Source of the DNA: Bradyrhizobium sp. DOA9
GTDB lineage: Bacteria > Pseudomonadota > Alphaproteobacteria > Rhizobiales > Xanthobacteraceae
Assembly (NCBI RefSeq): GCF_000617845.2
Contig: NZ_DF820426.1
Location: 310,001 to 374,000, forward strand
DNA: 64,000 nt
Direction: 5' to 3'
Every line of letters begins with the position of its first letter. Position 1 is the first letter of the stretch. This document shows positions 55,789 to 64,000 of this stretch, in pieces. The notes under the pieces are model-generated. The model saw nothing but the letters and a program-made list of their open reading frames with translations. It did no database searches and was not told the origin of the DNA. Made by a program: the position numbers and the translations under genes.

Positions 55789-57150
55789 ATGAGTCTACTT
55801 GCGACCGCTAGCACTGCAGCGATTTCATCCTACACGATCCTCTCAGCGTCTTATAAGAGCGCTCAAATGCTCTATGCTGTAACGAACCGTGCTCCTTTGC
55901 GACCGATGGAAGATGTCGTTCACGAGACGTTACCGAGTGTCGACGTTATCGTTCCATGCTACAATGAGCATCCGGATACGCTCGCGGCATGCCTAGCCTC
56001 GATCGCGGCCCAGGACTTCGCCGGACGGATGCGCGTCTATGTTGTTGACGATGGCTCTCAGAACCACGACGCTTTGGCACCAGTTCACCTCGCTTACGCG
56101 CGTGATACACGGTTTCACTTTATCGTTCTGCCAAAAAACGTCGGTAAGAGAAAGGCGCAAATTTGCGCCATCCGGCAGTCATCTGGTGACCTGGTTCTCA
56201 ACGTCGATTCGGATACGACTCTCGCTGCAGACGTCGTCAGAAAACTGACGGCTAGAATGTACGATCCGGCAGTTGGTGCTGCAATGGGTCAGCTGATCGC
56301 GAGCAATCGGGAGCAGAGCTGGCTCACACGGCTGATCGACATGGAGTACTGGCTTGCTTGCAACGAGGAACGCGCCGCACAGGCCAGCTTCGGTGCCGTT
56401 ATGTGTTGCTGCGGTCCCTGCGCGATGTATCGCCGCTCCGCTCTCAAACTGCTGCTGGATAAATATGAAACGCAATACTTCCGCGGCAAGCCGAGTGACT
56501 TCGGTGAAGACCGCCACCTCACAATACTAATGCTCCAAGCGGGTTTTCGAACGGAATACGTGGCAACCGCCATCGCGGCAACAGTTGTCCCGGACAGGCT
56601 TGGGCCGTATCTGCGTCAGCAGCTACGCTGGGCGCGCAGTACGTTCCGGGACACCCTGCTCGCGTTGCGATTGCTGCCTCATCTTAATAGCTACCTCACA
56701 TTGGATGTTGTCGGACAAAACCTCGGCCCGCTTCTTCTCGCCCTGTCCATCATAACTGAGCTCGCTGAGCTTGCAACGACCGACGCCGTGCCGTGGTTGA
56801 CGCCGGCCGTTATCGCGTCCCTAACGCTGATCCGATGCTCCACGGCAGCCGTACGCGCGCGTGATGTGCGATTTCTTGGCTTTGCGTTGCACACCCCGAT
56901 CAACATCTTCCTGGTACTTCCGGTGAAGGCTTATGCCCTGTTTACATTAGATAACAGTGATTGGCTCTCGCGTACCATGACCAAGGCATCGCTCAGCGGT
57001 CTCCCGCAAACCAATCACAGACCTAGCGCTTGTCCCCAGGATGTCATCCCGCGGCAGACGCCAGCGGTGGCCACCGGCGTGGACCAACTTCTGAACCGCT
57101 CCACGCCTCAGCTGGTCGCCTCGGACAGCATTTGCAAAGGCGACTTATAA
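55789..57150 (+). CDS. nodC: NodC chitin oligosaccharide synthase
   Basis: A 453-residue family-2 glycosyltransferase of the inner membrane. SVDVIVPCYNEHPDTLAACL and MRVYVVDDGSQNHDAL bind UDP-GlcNAc. LVLNVDSDTTLAAD, SDFGEDRHLTILMLQAGF and LRQQLRWARSTFRDTLLAL (QxxRW) are the catalytic motifs. C-terminal hydrophobic helices (LGPLLLALSIITELA and FLGFALHTPINIFLVLPVKA) anchor it. It makes the chitin backbone of Nod factors. It starts eight bases after nodB. No lesion seen. Confidence 0.95.
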   Translation: MSLLATASTAAISSYTILSASYKSAQMLYAVTNRAPLRPMEDVVHETLPSVDVIVPCYNEHPDTLAACLASIAAQDFAGRMRVYVVDDGSQNHDALAPVHLAYARDTRFHFIVLPKNVGKRKAQICAIRQSSGDLVLNVDSDTTLAADVVRKLTARMYDPAVGAAMGQLIASNREQSWLTRLIDMEYWLACNEERAAQASFGAVMCCCGPCAMYRRSALKLLLDKYETQYFRGKPSDFGEDRHLTILMLQAGFRTEYVATAIAATVVPDRLGPYLRQQLRWARSTFRDTLLALRLLPHLNSYLTLDVVGQNLGPLLLALSIITELAELATTDAVPWLTPAVIASLTLIRCSTAAVRARDVRFLGFALHTPINIFLVLPVKAYALFTLDNSDWLSRTMTKASLSGLPQTNHRPSACPQDVIPRQTPAVATGVDQLLNRSTPQLVASDSICKGDL

Positions 57151-57167
57151 TATAAGAGTAAACGAAA

Positions 57168-57785
57168 ATGGCGGAAACATTCGACAATAATCTGACCTCG
57201 CTAGAGCAGGAGCTGGAGGCGAACGACCCGTGGCAGATCGACGGAAACCCGTTCGAGCAGCAACGCCACGCGCACATGCTCCGGCTGTGTCTCTCGAAAG
57301 GGGCTGTGGGCCACGCACTTGAGATCGGATGCGCCGCTGGCGCCTTCACGGCAAAGCTCGCCCCCCATTGCGCCCAACTTATGGTCATCGATATCCTGCC
57401 GCGGGCAATCAGTCGAGCAAAGCAGCGAGTGGCTCAATGGTCGCACATCGCTTGGCAGGTTTCCGACGTCCGCACGTTCAATTCAACGGGTCAGTTCGAC
57501 CTGATCGTGGCAGCTGAAGTGCTCTATTACCTGAGAGATGCCGTCCAGATCCGTGATGTCATCGATAAGCTCACGCGAATGCTGTCGCCGGACGGCCGGC
57601 TCGTTTTTGGTTCTGCGTGTGACGCGGCTTGCCGACGGTGGGCTCACCCCGCCGGGGCGGAAACAATGCTTGATATTCTGCATGAAACGTTGATCGAAAC
57701 GGAACGCGTGCATTGTCGCGGGGCCACCGCCGACGAAGATTGCTTAATTGCGTCCTTCTGCACTCCAGCGAGCTTGCGAGAATAG
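57168..57785 (+). CDS. nodS: NodS SAM-dependent N-methyltransferase
   Basis: A 205-residue methyltransferase with SAM motif I in HALEIGCAAGAFTAKLAPHC, motif II LMVIDILPRAISRAKQRV and FDLIVAAEVLYYLRD. NodS methylates the nitrogen of the deacetylated terminal glucosamine. It follows nodC by 17 bases in the usual nodC-S-U order. The N-terminus FDNNLTSLEQELEANDPWQI is typical of NodS. Intact. Confidence 0.92.
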   Translation: MAETFDNNLTSLEQELEANDPWQIDGNPFEQQRHAHMLRLCLSKGAVGHALEIGCAAGAFTAKLAPHCAQLMVIDILPRAISRAKQRVAQWSHIAWQVSDVRTFNSTGQFDLIVAAEVLYYLRDAVQIRDVIDKLTRMLSPDGRLVFGSACDAACRRWAHPAGAETMLDILHETLIETERVHCRGATADEDCLIASFCTPASLRE

Positions 57786-57814
57786 CGTATTCGCTGCGGG
57801 AACAAGGAGTCACT

Positions 57815-59527
57815 ATGCGCATCTGTGGAATTAAGCTGACACATGATGGGGCGGTTGCCGTCGTGGAAGATGGCCGCCTGCTCTTCTGTATCGAGCAGGA
57901 GAAGCGAGATAATAACACGCGCTATCAAGCCATTACCGACCTCAGCGCAGTCACCCTCACGCTGGCCGAGCACGGTCTAACACCAGCGGATATCGATCGA
58001 TTCGTCATCGACGGCTGGGATGGGCTGACACACTCGCAATTTGATGTGCTCAGTCAGGGGGTCCCACTCACACTGAAGGGAGCGCCATATGTCGAGCGTC
58101 ACGAGAACGGTCTCCTCACGCCCTATGTCGGGTCGGGCCTCGTGCTCAACGGAACGTCCTTGCCTTATCGTAGCTATGCTCACGTCGCCGGGCACGTGGC
58201 TGGTGCTTACTGCACCAGTCCTTTTGCCAAAGCCCAAGCCCCCGCATTGTGCTTAGTATGGGACGGCTGCATCTTTCCGCGCCTGTATCACGTGGGCCCG
58301 GCTGGAGCCCGCTTCCTTGACACTCTTTTTCCTGTCATTGGCCAGGCCTACGCTATCGCGGGACACCGGTTCGGGCCGTATCGCCAGGCCGGCCAAGCAG
58401 GCTGGGACCTCGGAGTCGCAGGTAAGCTTATGGCTTATATCGCGCTCGGCGTTCCCGATGAAGCCATTCTGGCGGTCTTTCAAGAGCTGTATGAGATGTA
58501 CTTCGCGGGCTCTTCCCACACTGCTCGCGCTTACCGCGACAGTATCAATGATCCTACGGCGTTACTTTCTGCTACCGACAGGTTTTTCGAAGAATGCGCT
58601 CTTCGGCTCCTCGACAAGCGCCAGGAAGATGTACTGGCATCGTTCCACGTTTTCGCGGAGAGGCTGCTGGAGCAGGAAGTCAGTCTCGCCTTGCTACGGC
58701 ACTCGGAACTTCTCGGATTACGCAATTTATGCATCGCTGGAGGCTGCGGCCTCAACATAAAATGGAACAGTACTCTGCGCGCAACGGGCTTGTTTGATAC
58801 AGTCTGGGTACCTCCATTTCCCAATGATAGCGGCTCTGCGATTGGAACGGCTTGCGCGGCCATGGCCGAGACGAGCGGTTTGGCTCATCTGGAGTGGTCA
58901 GTCCATAGCGGCCCAGCGCTGACGAGAAATCACCCATCAGGCGATTGGGATTCGTCACCCTGTACCATCGAAGAGCTCGCAGCCCTCATCGCCACAGACG
59001 TGCCGGTGGTGTTCCTCTCGGGCCTCGCGGAGCTCGGACCCAGGGCACTCGGCGGCCGCAGCATTATTGCAGCCGCGACCTCCTCGGGCATGAAGAACCA
59101 TCTCAACGACGTCAAACTCCGGGAGCGATTTCGTCCCGTTGCTCCTATCTGCCTCGAGGACCGCGCCCCTGAAATCTTTGACCCCGGCAGTCCAGATCCT
59201 TACATGCTGTTCGACCACCAAACTCGCCCAGAGTGGCGGACGAAAGTCCCTGCTATCGTACACCTCGACGGATCTGCCCGATTACAAACAATTTCCAGAA
59301 CATCGCCGCATGCGATCGCAGCTCTGCTTGTGGAGTATGAGAAGCTCACAGGCATTCCGCTCCTCTGCAATACCAGCGCCAATCATCATGGGCGAGGCTT
59401 TTTTCCGGATGTGGCCAGCGCCTGTGGTTGGGGTGGCGTTGACCATGTTTGGTGCGACGGCATTCTCTGGAAGCGATCCGCTAACGCTGACCTGAAGTTA
59501 TCCAATTCCGCTCTCGTCACCGATTAG
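57815..59527 (+). CDS. nodU: NodU carbamoyltransferase
   Basis: A 570-residue NodU/CmcH-family carbamoyltransferase starting MRICGIKLTHDGAVAVVEDG and ending with the C-terminal YrdC-like carbamoyl-transfer part (LGPRALGGRSIIAA, RERFRPVAPICLEDRAPEIF and LLCNTSANHHGRG). It adds 6-O-carbamoyl to the non-reducing end of Nod factors. The start at 57815 is preferred because the upstream 34 codons overlap nodS and lack family character. Length matches known NodU. Intact. Confidence 0.92.
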   Translation: MRICGIKLTHDGAVAVVEDGRLLFCIEQEKRDNNTRYQAITDLSAVTLTLAEHGLTPADIDRFVIDGWDGLTHSQFDVLSQGVPLTLKGAPYVERHENGLLTPYVGSGLVLNGTSLPYRSYAHVAGHVAGAYCTSPFAKAQAPALCLVWDGCIFPRLYHVGPAGARFLDTLFPVIGQAYAIAGHRFGPYRQAGQAGWDLGVAGKLMAYIALGVPDEAILAVFQELYEMYFAGSSHTARAYRDSINDPTALLSATDRFFEECALRLLDKRQEDVLASFHVFAERLLEQEVSLALLRHSELLGLRNLCIAGGCGLNIKWNSTLRATGLFDTVWVPPFPNDSGSAIGTACAAMAETSGLAHLEWSVHSGPALTRNHPSGDWDSSPCTIEELAALIATDVPVVFLSGLAELGPRALGGRSIIAAATSSGMKNHLNDVKLRERFRPVAPICLEDRAPEIFDPGSPDPYMLFDHQTRPEWRTKVPAIVHLDGSARLQTISRTSPHAIAALLVEYEKLTGIPLLCNTSANHHGRGFFPDVASACGWGGVDHVWCDGILWKRSANADLKLSNSALVTD

Positions 59528-59535
59528 GACAGCAC

Positions 59536-60450
59536 ATGCCCACCCCGGCGATCCAATTGGCTGACGTAAGAAAAGCTTATCACGATCGAGAGATCGTCGG
59601 CGGCCTAACCTTTAGCGTCGCTAAAGGAGAGTGTTTTGGCCTCCTTGGGCCCAATGGAGCCGGCAAAAGCACGATCGTTCGCATGATTCTCGGCCTCGTG
59701 CCGCCCGACGCCGGCCGGATCAATGTTTTGGGGGAGCAAGTGCCGGCACGAGCCCGCTTGGCCCGAGCAGGAATCGGAGTCGTTCCACAAGTCGACAATC
59801 TCGAGAATGCCTTCACCGTTCGAGAAAATCTTCTCATATTTGGGCGATACTTTGGGCTGACAACGCGCGAAATTGAAGCCGCCCTGCCGTCGCTACTCGA
59901 ATTCGCGCGCCTCGAGGGCAGAGCTGGATCAAGGGTAGGGGATCTCTCCGGGGGCATGAAACGCAGGCTAGTGCTCGCTCGCGCGCTCCTTAACGACCCA
60001 CAACTGCTCATCATGGATGAGCCGACGACCAGTCTCGATCCTCACTCCCGTCACCTAATTTGGGAGCGCATGCGTCTTCTTCTCACTCAAGGCAAAACTA
60101 TCCTGCTGACAACGCACTTCATGGAAGAAGCTGAACGACTATGCAACCGCCTCTGCGTATTGGAGGCTGGACGCAAGCTCGCCGAGGATACGCCTAGAGC
60201 CCTGATCGCCTCTCACATTGGCTGCGATGTGCTCGAGATCTACGGCGGAGATCCGGTCGAGCTCAGCATTATGCTAAAGCCTCACACCCAACGGATTGAG
60301 GTGAGGGGAGAGACAGTGTTCTGCTATGCGCCGGATCTAGCGAAAATACGGCTTCGGCTTGGTGGATGCACCGGTCTGCGCCTTCTCGAGCGACCACCCA
60401 ACCTCGAAGATGTCTTCCTACGGCTCACCGGACGAGGAATCGAAATATGA
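59536..60450 (+). CDS. nodI: NodI ATP-binding protein of the Nod-factor exporter
   Basis: A 304-residue ABC ATPase: Walker A in CFGLLGPNGAGKSTIVRMIL, Q-loop VVPQVDNLENAFTVRENL, signature VGDLSGGMKRRLVLARALL and Walker B LLIMDEPTTSLDPHSRHLIW. It pairs with the membrane protein NodJ to export Nod factors. Here nodJ, which overlaps its end, is a pseudogene, so NodI lacks its local partner. It lies eight bases after nodU. Confidence 0.93.
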   Translation: MPTPAIQLADVRKAYHDREIVGGLTFSVAKGECFGLLGPNGAGKSTIVRMILGLVPPDAGRINVLGEQVPARARLARAGIGVVPQVDNLENAFTVRENLLIFGRYFGLTTREIEAALPSLLEFARLEGRAGSRVGDLSGGMKRRLVLARALLNDPQLLIMDEPTTSLDPHSRHLIWERMRLLLTQGKTILLTTHFMEEAERLCNRLCVLEAGRKLAEDTPRALIASHIGCDVLEIYGGDPVELSIMLKPHTQRIEVRGETVFCYAPDLAKIRLRLGGCTGLRLLERPPNLEDVFLRLTGRGIEI

Positions 60451-60845
60451 CGACAGTATCCGAAGCCGGCAAACCATCTGATGCCGTCAGTTGGATCCAT
60501 GTCTGGCGCCGCAACTATCCGGCATGCAGCAGGCTCGCACCCACTTCGCTTCTTAGCAGTTTGGCGGCTATCAACAGCTTGGGTGTGGGCCTTGAGCGCG
60601 GCCTTTGTAGGGGCTGTAAACGGCGCATAGAACGTCGAATTCCTGGTAGGCAGCATGGCGGCACCCAACGCTATGACCGCCTAACGCCTCGAACGGACCG
60701 TTTCCGGCACGCAGGTTCCGATCCACAGCCGCTCAATGCAGGACGCCATATTCCCACATCCCGAGCTCACCGACCAATATGCGCGCACCGTGACGTTTAG
60801 TGACCTTGGTAACGCGCTAACAATTCACGAATTTGTCCTAATCGG
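60447..60845 (+). pseudogene. nodJ: nodJ (exporter membrane subunit) remnant
   Basis: The ATG at 60447 overlaps the nodI stop as in normal nodIJ. SWIHVWRRNYPACSRLAPTS and LLSSLA match the NodJ N-terminus. After a frameshift near 60575, AAFVGAVNGA-stop-NVEFLVGSMAAPNAMTA-stop matches the conserved GLGLG..V..V.G.SY..FLA.GM....AMTA block, with a TAG where the tyrosine codon is expected. QDAIF and LTD pieces follow, and then the gene ends: the C-terminal half is missing. It cannot form a permease. Confidence 0.8.
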
Positions 60846-60857
60846 ATGGAGGCTGAA

Positions 60858-62897
60858 ATGCTGTGTCTTGGATTGAGCGGGGGATTGGATCGCGTTCATG
60901 AATATCGCCCTGTACTCTCGCACACGTTCTTACATGATGGCGCTGCCGTCCTCGTGCGCGACGGGCGTGTATTAGCCGCTGTCGAAGAAGAACGCCTCAA
61001 CCGGATTAAGCACTCGAACAAGTTTCCCGGCCAAGCCATCCGCCATTGCCTGGCGGCTGCGGGAGCTAGTTTGAACGACATCGATCGCATCGCGTTCTAT
61101 GCAACTGAATCCTATTGCAACGCGATGCTCCGGCTTTTGTTTGGCTCGGATCCGCATAGCGGTATACCGCTCGACGCCAGGAAGCTGCTACAGCTGATGC
61201 TATCGCAAGAATTTGGCACTCAGATTGAGCCGTCACGTTTATCATTCGTAAGCCATCATAACGCGCATGCCGCGAGCGCTTTTGCTATGTCTGGGTATGA
61301 TCAGAGTCTCGTCCTTGCGATCGACGGCGGCGGCGACTTTCTCTCCGGAATGCTGGCGATTGGATCGGAAAGTGGTCTTACTCAGCTCGAGACGTTCCCT
61401 GAGCGCGCATCTTTGGGGTTGTTCTATTTAGAGGCGATCCAGTGCCTCGGTTATGGCTTGTTCGACGAGTATAAAGTTATGGGCCTCGCTCCATACGGCG
61501 ACCCGTCCCGTTTCCGCGGATTGTTCCAGCAGTTCTATGAGCTAACGGAAAGCGGGGGGTACAACCTACATTTGGACCGCATTGCTCCGGCACTAAACCG
61601 AAGCATACAGGTTCGCCGCAAGGGAATGCCGTTCACCCAGGAGCATCAAGATGTGAGCGCGGCCTTGCAGGAGGCCTTGGAGCATATTGTTTTTCATGTT
61701 CTCAGGTATCATCGGGAGACGACCGGCATGAAGAGGCTCTGCGTAGCTGGGGGGGTCGCTCACAACTGCACCATGACGGGCAAGCTACTCTATTCGGGTC
61801 TCTTTGATGACATCTTCGTGCAGCCCGCAGCGCATGATGCTGGATGCGCACTCGGCGCGGCGCTTATGGTTTCCGAAGCGCTAGGGCTCCCCGCACCGCG
61901 GGAGCGCCTTCAGCATGTCTACTGGGGCCCCGAAGTTGGGGATGACGACGCTGTTGAGCATGAACTCACTGCATGGAGCGGGCATATAGACGTGCAAAGA
62001 AGCGAGAACGTGCCAAGCATCGTAGCTGAGTGGCTCGCCAACGGGGCGGTCATTGGCTGGGTACAAGACCGCTCCGAATTCGGACCACGCGCACTCGGCA
62101 ACCGCAGTATTGTTGCTGACCCTCGACCGGCAAAGAACAAGGAGCGCATAAATGCCATCGTAAAAAAGCGCGAGGGCTACCGGCCTTTCGCGCCCTCCGT
62201 ATTAGAGGAACACGCCGCTGAGTTTTTCGACCTTCCTAAGGCCGCCAACTCGTTTCCGTTCATGAATTTCGTCGTTCGCGTTCGTGAGTCCAAGCGGGAT
62301 CTGCTTGGCGCCGTTACCCACGTCGATGGTACGGCACGGCTTCAGACGGTATCGCGTAGAATGAACCCGAAGTACTGGGCTCTGATTGATGAGTTCAAGA
62401 AGCGGACGGGGATCCCTGTCCTTCTCAATACGTCTTTCAACAACAACGTCGAACCAATTGTGCAGTCCGCCACCGACGCAGTCGTCGCGTTCCTGACGAC
62501 AGACCTTGATGCTCTCGTGATCGGCTCGCTTCTCATTACGAAGCGGGTCGCGACGGCCGGGGACTGGGACGCGCTTTGCGTTTCCTTACCTGCTTACACA
62601 ACCCTTTACCGTACACCCGACCACGTCGCGGCTGATTCACAAGAGATCGTCCACGAGGCTCGCACCACCTTCTCTGATGGAGACGCTTTGCGTATCTCAC
62701 CCGAGCTATTCGAGCTGCTCGTGGGCCTCAAAGGAGATGCCTCCCTCGGCGCACTTCTTGCTTCCGTCAGTTGCGAGCGTCGCGAGGCTCTCATCCTCGA
62801 GCTTAGGACGTTGTGGGAACAACGCCGCATCTGCCTGCGCCCAGCCGTCACCGCCCTCGGGGCTCCGCTGCGCGATCAGACGCAACCTATGGGATAG
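60858..62897 (+). CDS. nolO: NolO carbamoyltransferase
   Basis: A 679-residue NodU-family protein, longer than NodU at the C-terminus. MLCLGLSGGLDRVHE opens it, then VLAAVEEERLNRIKHSNKFP, FVSHHNAHAASAFAMSGYDQ, CVAGGVAHNCTMTGKLLY, DRSEFGPRALGNRSIVADPR, GYRPFAPSVLEEHAAEFF and IPVLLNTSFNNNVEPIVQSA. NolO carbamoylates the 3-O/4-O position of the terminal sugar. The start at 60858 is chosen because GGAGG lies seven bases before it, within a longer frame starting 60846. It follows the nodJ relic, as nolO follows nodJ in other rhizobia. Intact. Confidence 0.88.
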   Translation: MLCLGLSGGLDRVHEYRPVLSHTFLHDGAAVLVRDGRVLAAVEEERLNRIKHSNKFPGQAIRHCLAAAGASLNDIDRIAFYATESYCNAMLRLLFGSDPHSGIPLDARKLLQLMLSQEFGTQIEPSRLSFVSHHNAHAASAFAMSGYDQSLVLAIDGGGDFLSGMLAIGSESGLTQLETFPERASLGLFYLEAIQCLGYGLFDEYKVMGLAPYGDPSRFRGLFQQFYELTESGGYNLHLDRIAPALNRSIQVRRKGMPFTQEHQDVSAALQEALEHIVFHVLRYHRETTGMKRLCVAGGVAHNCTMTGKLLYSGLFDDIFVQPAAHDAGCALGAALMVSEALGLPAPRERLQHVYWGPEVGDDDAVEHELTAWSGHIDVQRSENVPSIVAEWLANGAVIGWVQDRSEFGPRALGNRSIVADPRPAKNKERINAIVKKREGYRPFAPSVLEEHAAEFFDLPKAANSFPFMNFVVRVRESKRDLLGAVTHVDGTARLQTVSRRMNPKYWALIDEFKKRTGIPVLLNTSFNNNVEPIVQSATDAVVAFLTTDLDALVIGSLLITKRVATAGDWDALCVSLPAYTTLYRTPDHVAADSQEIVHEARTTFSDGDALRISPELFELLVGLKGDASLGALLASVSCERREALILELRTLWEQRRICLRPAVTALGAPLRDQTQPMG

Positions 62898-63093
62898 AGG
62901 TTGACTTAGGTGTTGCAAGGTCGTGACCGTCGCCCAGTCCTTCTCTGGCCTTTCCTGGCGGAGTAGCAGCTCGGCAGACTGACACCTGCACAGCTAAAGC
63001 ACTGTGGACCAATGCCACCCAACGCAACTGCTTCCTTTGTTGTCATTTTGTGCCGGGGGCATAATGTTTCCAATAGAAGAACAAGGACTCCAG

Positions 63094-64000
63094 ATGGTTG
63101 TTGATTGTGGGCGCTTTGTGATTTCTCGACGACGCACGGGCTTTGGGGATTGCCTGTGGTCGCTTGCCTCGGCTTGGCAGTACGCCAAGCGAACAGGACG
63201 CACTCTAGTCGTCGACTGGCGCGGATCGTGCTATCTCTCTGCCCCCTTTACGAACGCCTTCAGCGTGTTCTTTGAACCCGTCGACAACATTGCGGGCGTA
63301 CCCGTCATTTGCGACGATATGATCAATCAACTCCGCTTTCCCGGCCCTTTTTTTCCACATTGGTGGAATAGGCCCGCAATTGACGGCGTTTATCGATCTG
63401 ACGACCACATTTTTGGGGAGCGTGACGAGCTGCGCAGGCTATTCGTGACGTCGGAGGATGTCCAAGCAAATACCATCGTCTGTGATGCCTGTTTGATGTG
63501 GGGGTGCGATCAGGAGTCCGAACTCGCGATATTCCGCAGCATCACACCACGCGTGGAAATCAGGCGCCGGATCAAGGATGTGTACCATCGGACGTTTGAA
63601 GGGTACGACGTAATCGGCATTCACGTTCGGCACGGCAACGGTGAAGACATTATGGGTCATAAGCCATACTGGGATCGCCCTGGACTTGCGTTGGAGCAGA
63701 TATACGCTGCAATCGAACGCGCAAAGGCGCTGCCTCATGCAAGACCGACAAAGCTCTTCCTATGCACGGACAGTCCAATGGTTTCAGACCACCTTTCAGG
63801 TCGCTATCCCGAGCTCTTCACCATTCCCAAACGCTTCCAAGGAGACGATGCCGGCCCGCTACACACTGCGAATCTTGGCGTTGAGGGTGGATTCTCGGCG
63901 CTCGTGGAGATGTACCTCCTGGCTTGTTGCCATACGGTTATCCGATTTCCACCGACAAGCGCTTTCTCCCGCTACGCCAGCCTAGTCGTGCCTCACGTGA
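63094..64000 (+). CDS. nodZ: NodZ alpha-1,6-fucosyltransferase (3' end beyond window)
   Basis: At least 302 codons remain open to the window edge. RFVISRRRTGFGDCLWSLAS binds near the donor site, followed by RTLVVDWRGSCYLSAPFTNA and FPGPFFPHWWNRPAIDGVYR. VIGIHVRHGNGEDIMGHKPY carries the catalytic arginine motif of family GT23, with LFLCTDSPMVSDHL and VIRFPPTSAFSRYASLVVPH as the later conserved blocks. NodZ adds fucose to the reducing-end GlcNAc. An earlier in-frame ATG exists at 63064; 63094 fits the family N-terminus better. No nod box of its own was seen in the 200 bases before it, so it may be read with nolO. Confidence 0.92.
   Translation, partial: MVVDCGRFVISRRRTGFGDCLWSLASAWQYAKRTGRTLVVDWRGSCYLSAPFTNAFSVFFEPVDNIAGVPVICDDMINQLRFPGPFFPHWWNRPAIDGVYRSDDHIFGERDELRRLFVTSEDVQANTIVCDACLMWGCDQESELAIFRSITPRVEIRRRIKDVYHRTFEGYDVIGIHVRHGNGEDIMGHKPYWDRPGLALEQIYAAIERAKALPHARPTKLFLCTDSPMVSDHLSGRYPELFTIPKRFQGDDAGPLHTANLGVEGGFSALVEMYLLACCHTVIRFPPTSAFSRYASLVVPHV

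Noticed and set aside
1..64000. tRNA genes, CRISPR arrays, replication origin or island attachment site
   Set aside because: None recognised on reading both strands; no direct-repeat array and no tRNA-like cloverleaf was noticed, although a covariance search could not be run.

Overview
The window looks like part of a Bradyrhizobium symbiosis island. It carries a nodulation cluster in the bradyrhizobial order (nolA, nodD, nod box, nodA-B-C-S-U-I-J, nolO, nodZ), a plasmid/island-type rpoN, NodW/FixJ-type regulators, several NifA/sigma-54-type promoters, and a very high load of insertion-sequence debris (IS21, IS256, IS3, IS66, IS4, IS5, ISAs1). No tRNA, rRNA, CRISPR array or housekeeping block was recognised.

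Layout. 1-1.5 kb: IS21 and IS256 fragments. 1.5-3.0 kb: a CapA-type metallophosphatase. 3.8-10.9 kb: a broken D-amino-acid dehydrogenase cut by an IS3 fragment, then a pile of IS3/IS66 pieces and one complete IS3 element. 11.1-12.5 kb: an ATP-grasp enzyme. 12.6-14.4 kb: IS relics. 15-18.2 kb: two small ORFs and an EctB-type diaminobutyrate aminotransferase. 18.4-19.4 kb: decayed IS3. 20.1-20.8 kb: an outer membrane protein. 21.0-22.3 kb: an intact IS3 element abutting a stand-alone aspartokinase (22.3-23.4 kb). 24.5-26.2 kb: rpoN. 27.4 kb: a cold-shock protein. 27.9-29.4 kb: an intact IS5-family element. 29.5-30.6 kb: two response regulators. 30.7-34.0 kb: no gene recognised. 34.1-34.8 kb: a LuxR-type regulator. 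35.0-35.7 kb: an IS21 istB relic. 35.9-38.0 kb: a prolyl-oligopeptidase pseudogene. 38.9-43.3 kb: a nod-box-preceded operon of sulfotransferase, nodP and nodQ. 43.6-45.2 kb: dctA behind a sigma-54-type promoter. 45.4-47.1 kb: a nod box, a degenerate receiver protein and an FkbM methyltransferase. 47.1-48.2 kb: ISAs1 relic. 49.0-51.2 kb: a luciferase-like monooxygenase and a HisC-type aminotransferase. 51.9-64.0 kb: the nod cluster, with nodZ running off the right edge.

How the genes fit together. NodD would act on three nod boxes seen in the window (53789, 43232 on the minus strand, 45419). They would drive synthesis of the lipo-chitooligosaccharide backbone (nodB, nodC) and its decoration: N-methylation (nodS), carbamoylation (nodU, nolO), fucosylation (nodZ), and possibly methylation and sulfation of the fucose (FkbM enzyme, sulfotransferase, nodPQ). 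However nodA, which encodes the acyltransferase essential for Nod factors, and nodJ, the membrane half of the exporter, are visibly decayed, and the APS-kinase half of NodQ has lost its P-loop. Either functional copies lie elsewhere or this nod cluster is dying.

The least explained part is the left third. An aspartokinase, a diaminobutyrate aminotransferase, an ATP-grasp enzyme and a CapA phosphatase lie scattered among IS elements. Two of these genes (aspartokinase and ATP-grasp) have sigma-54-type promoters directly upstream, and the aminotransferase has a more distant candidate. A TGT-N10-ACA NifA-type site lies between the divergent aspartokinase and rpoN promoters. This suggests a symbiosis-regulated pathway making a 2,4-diaminobutyrate-derived compound. 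That reading is inference.
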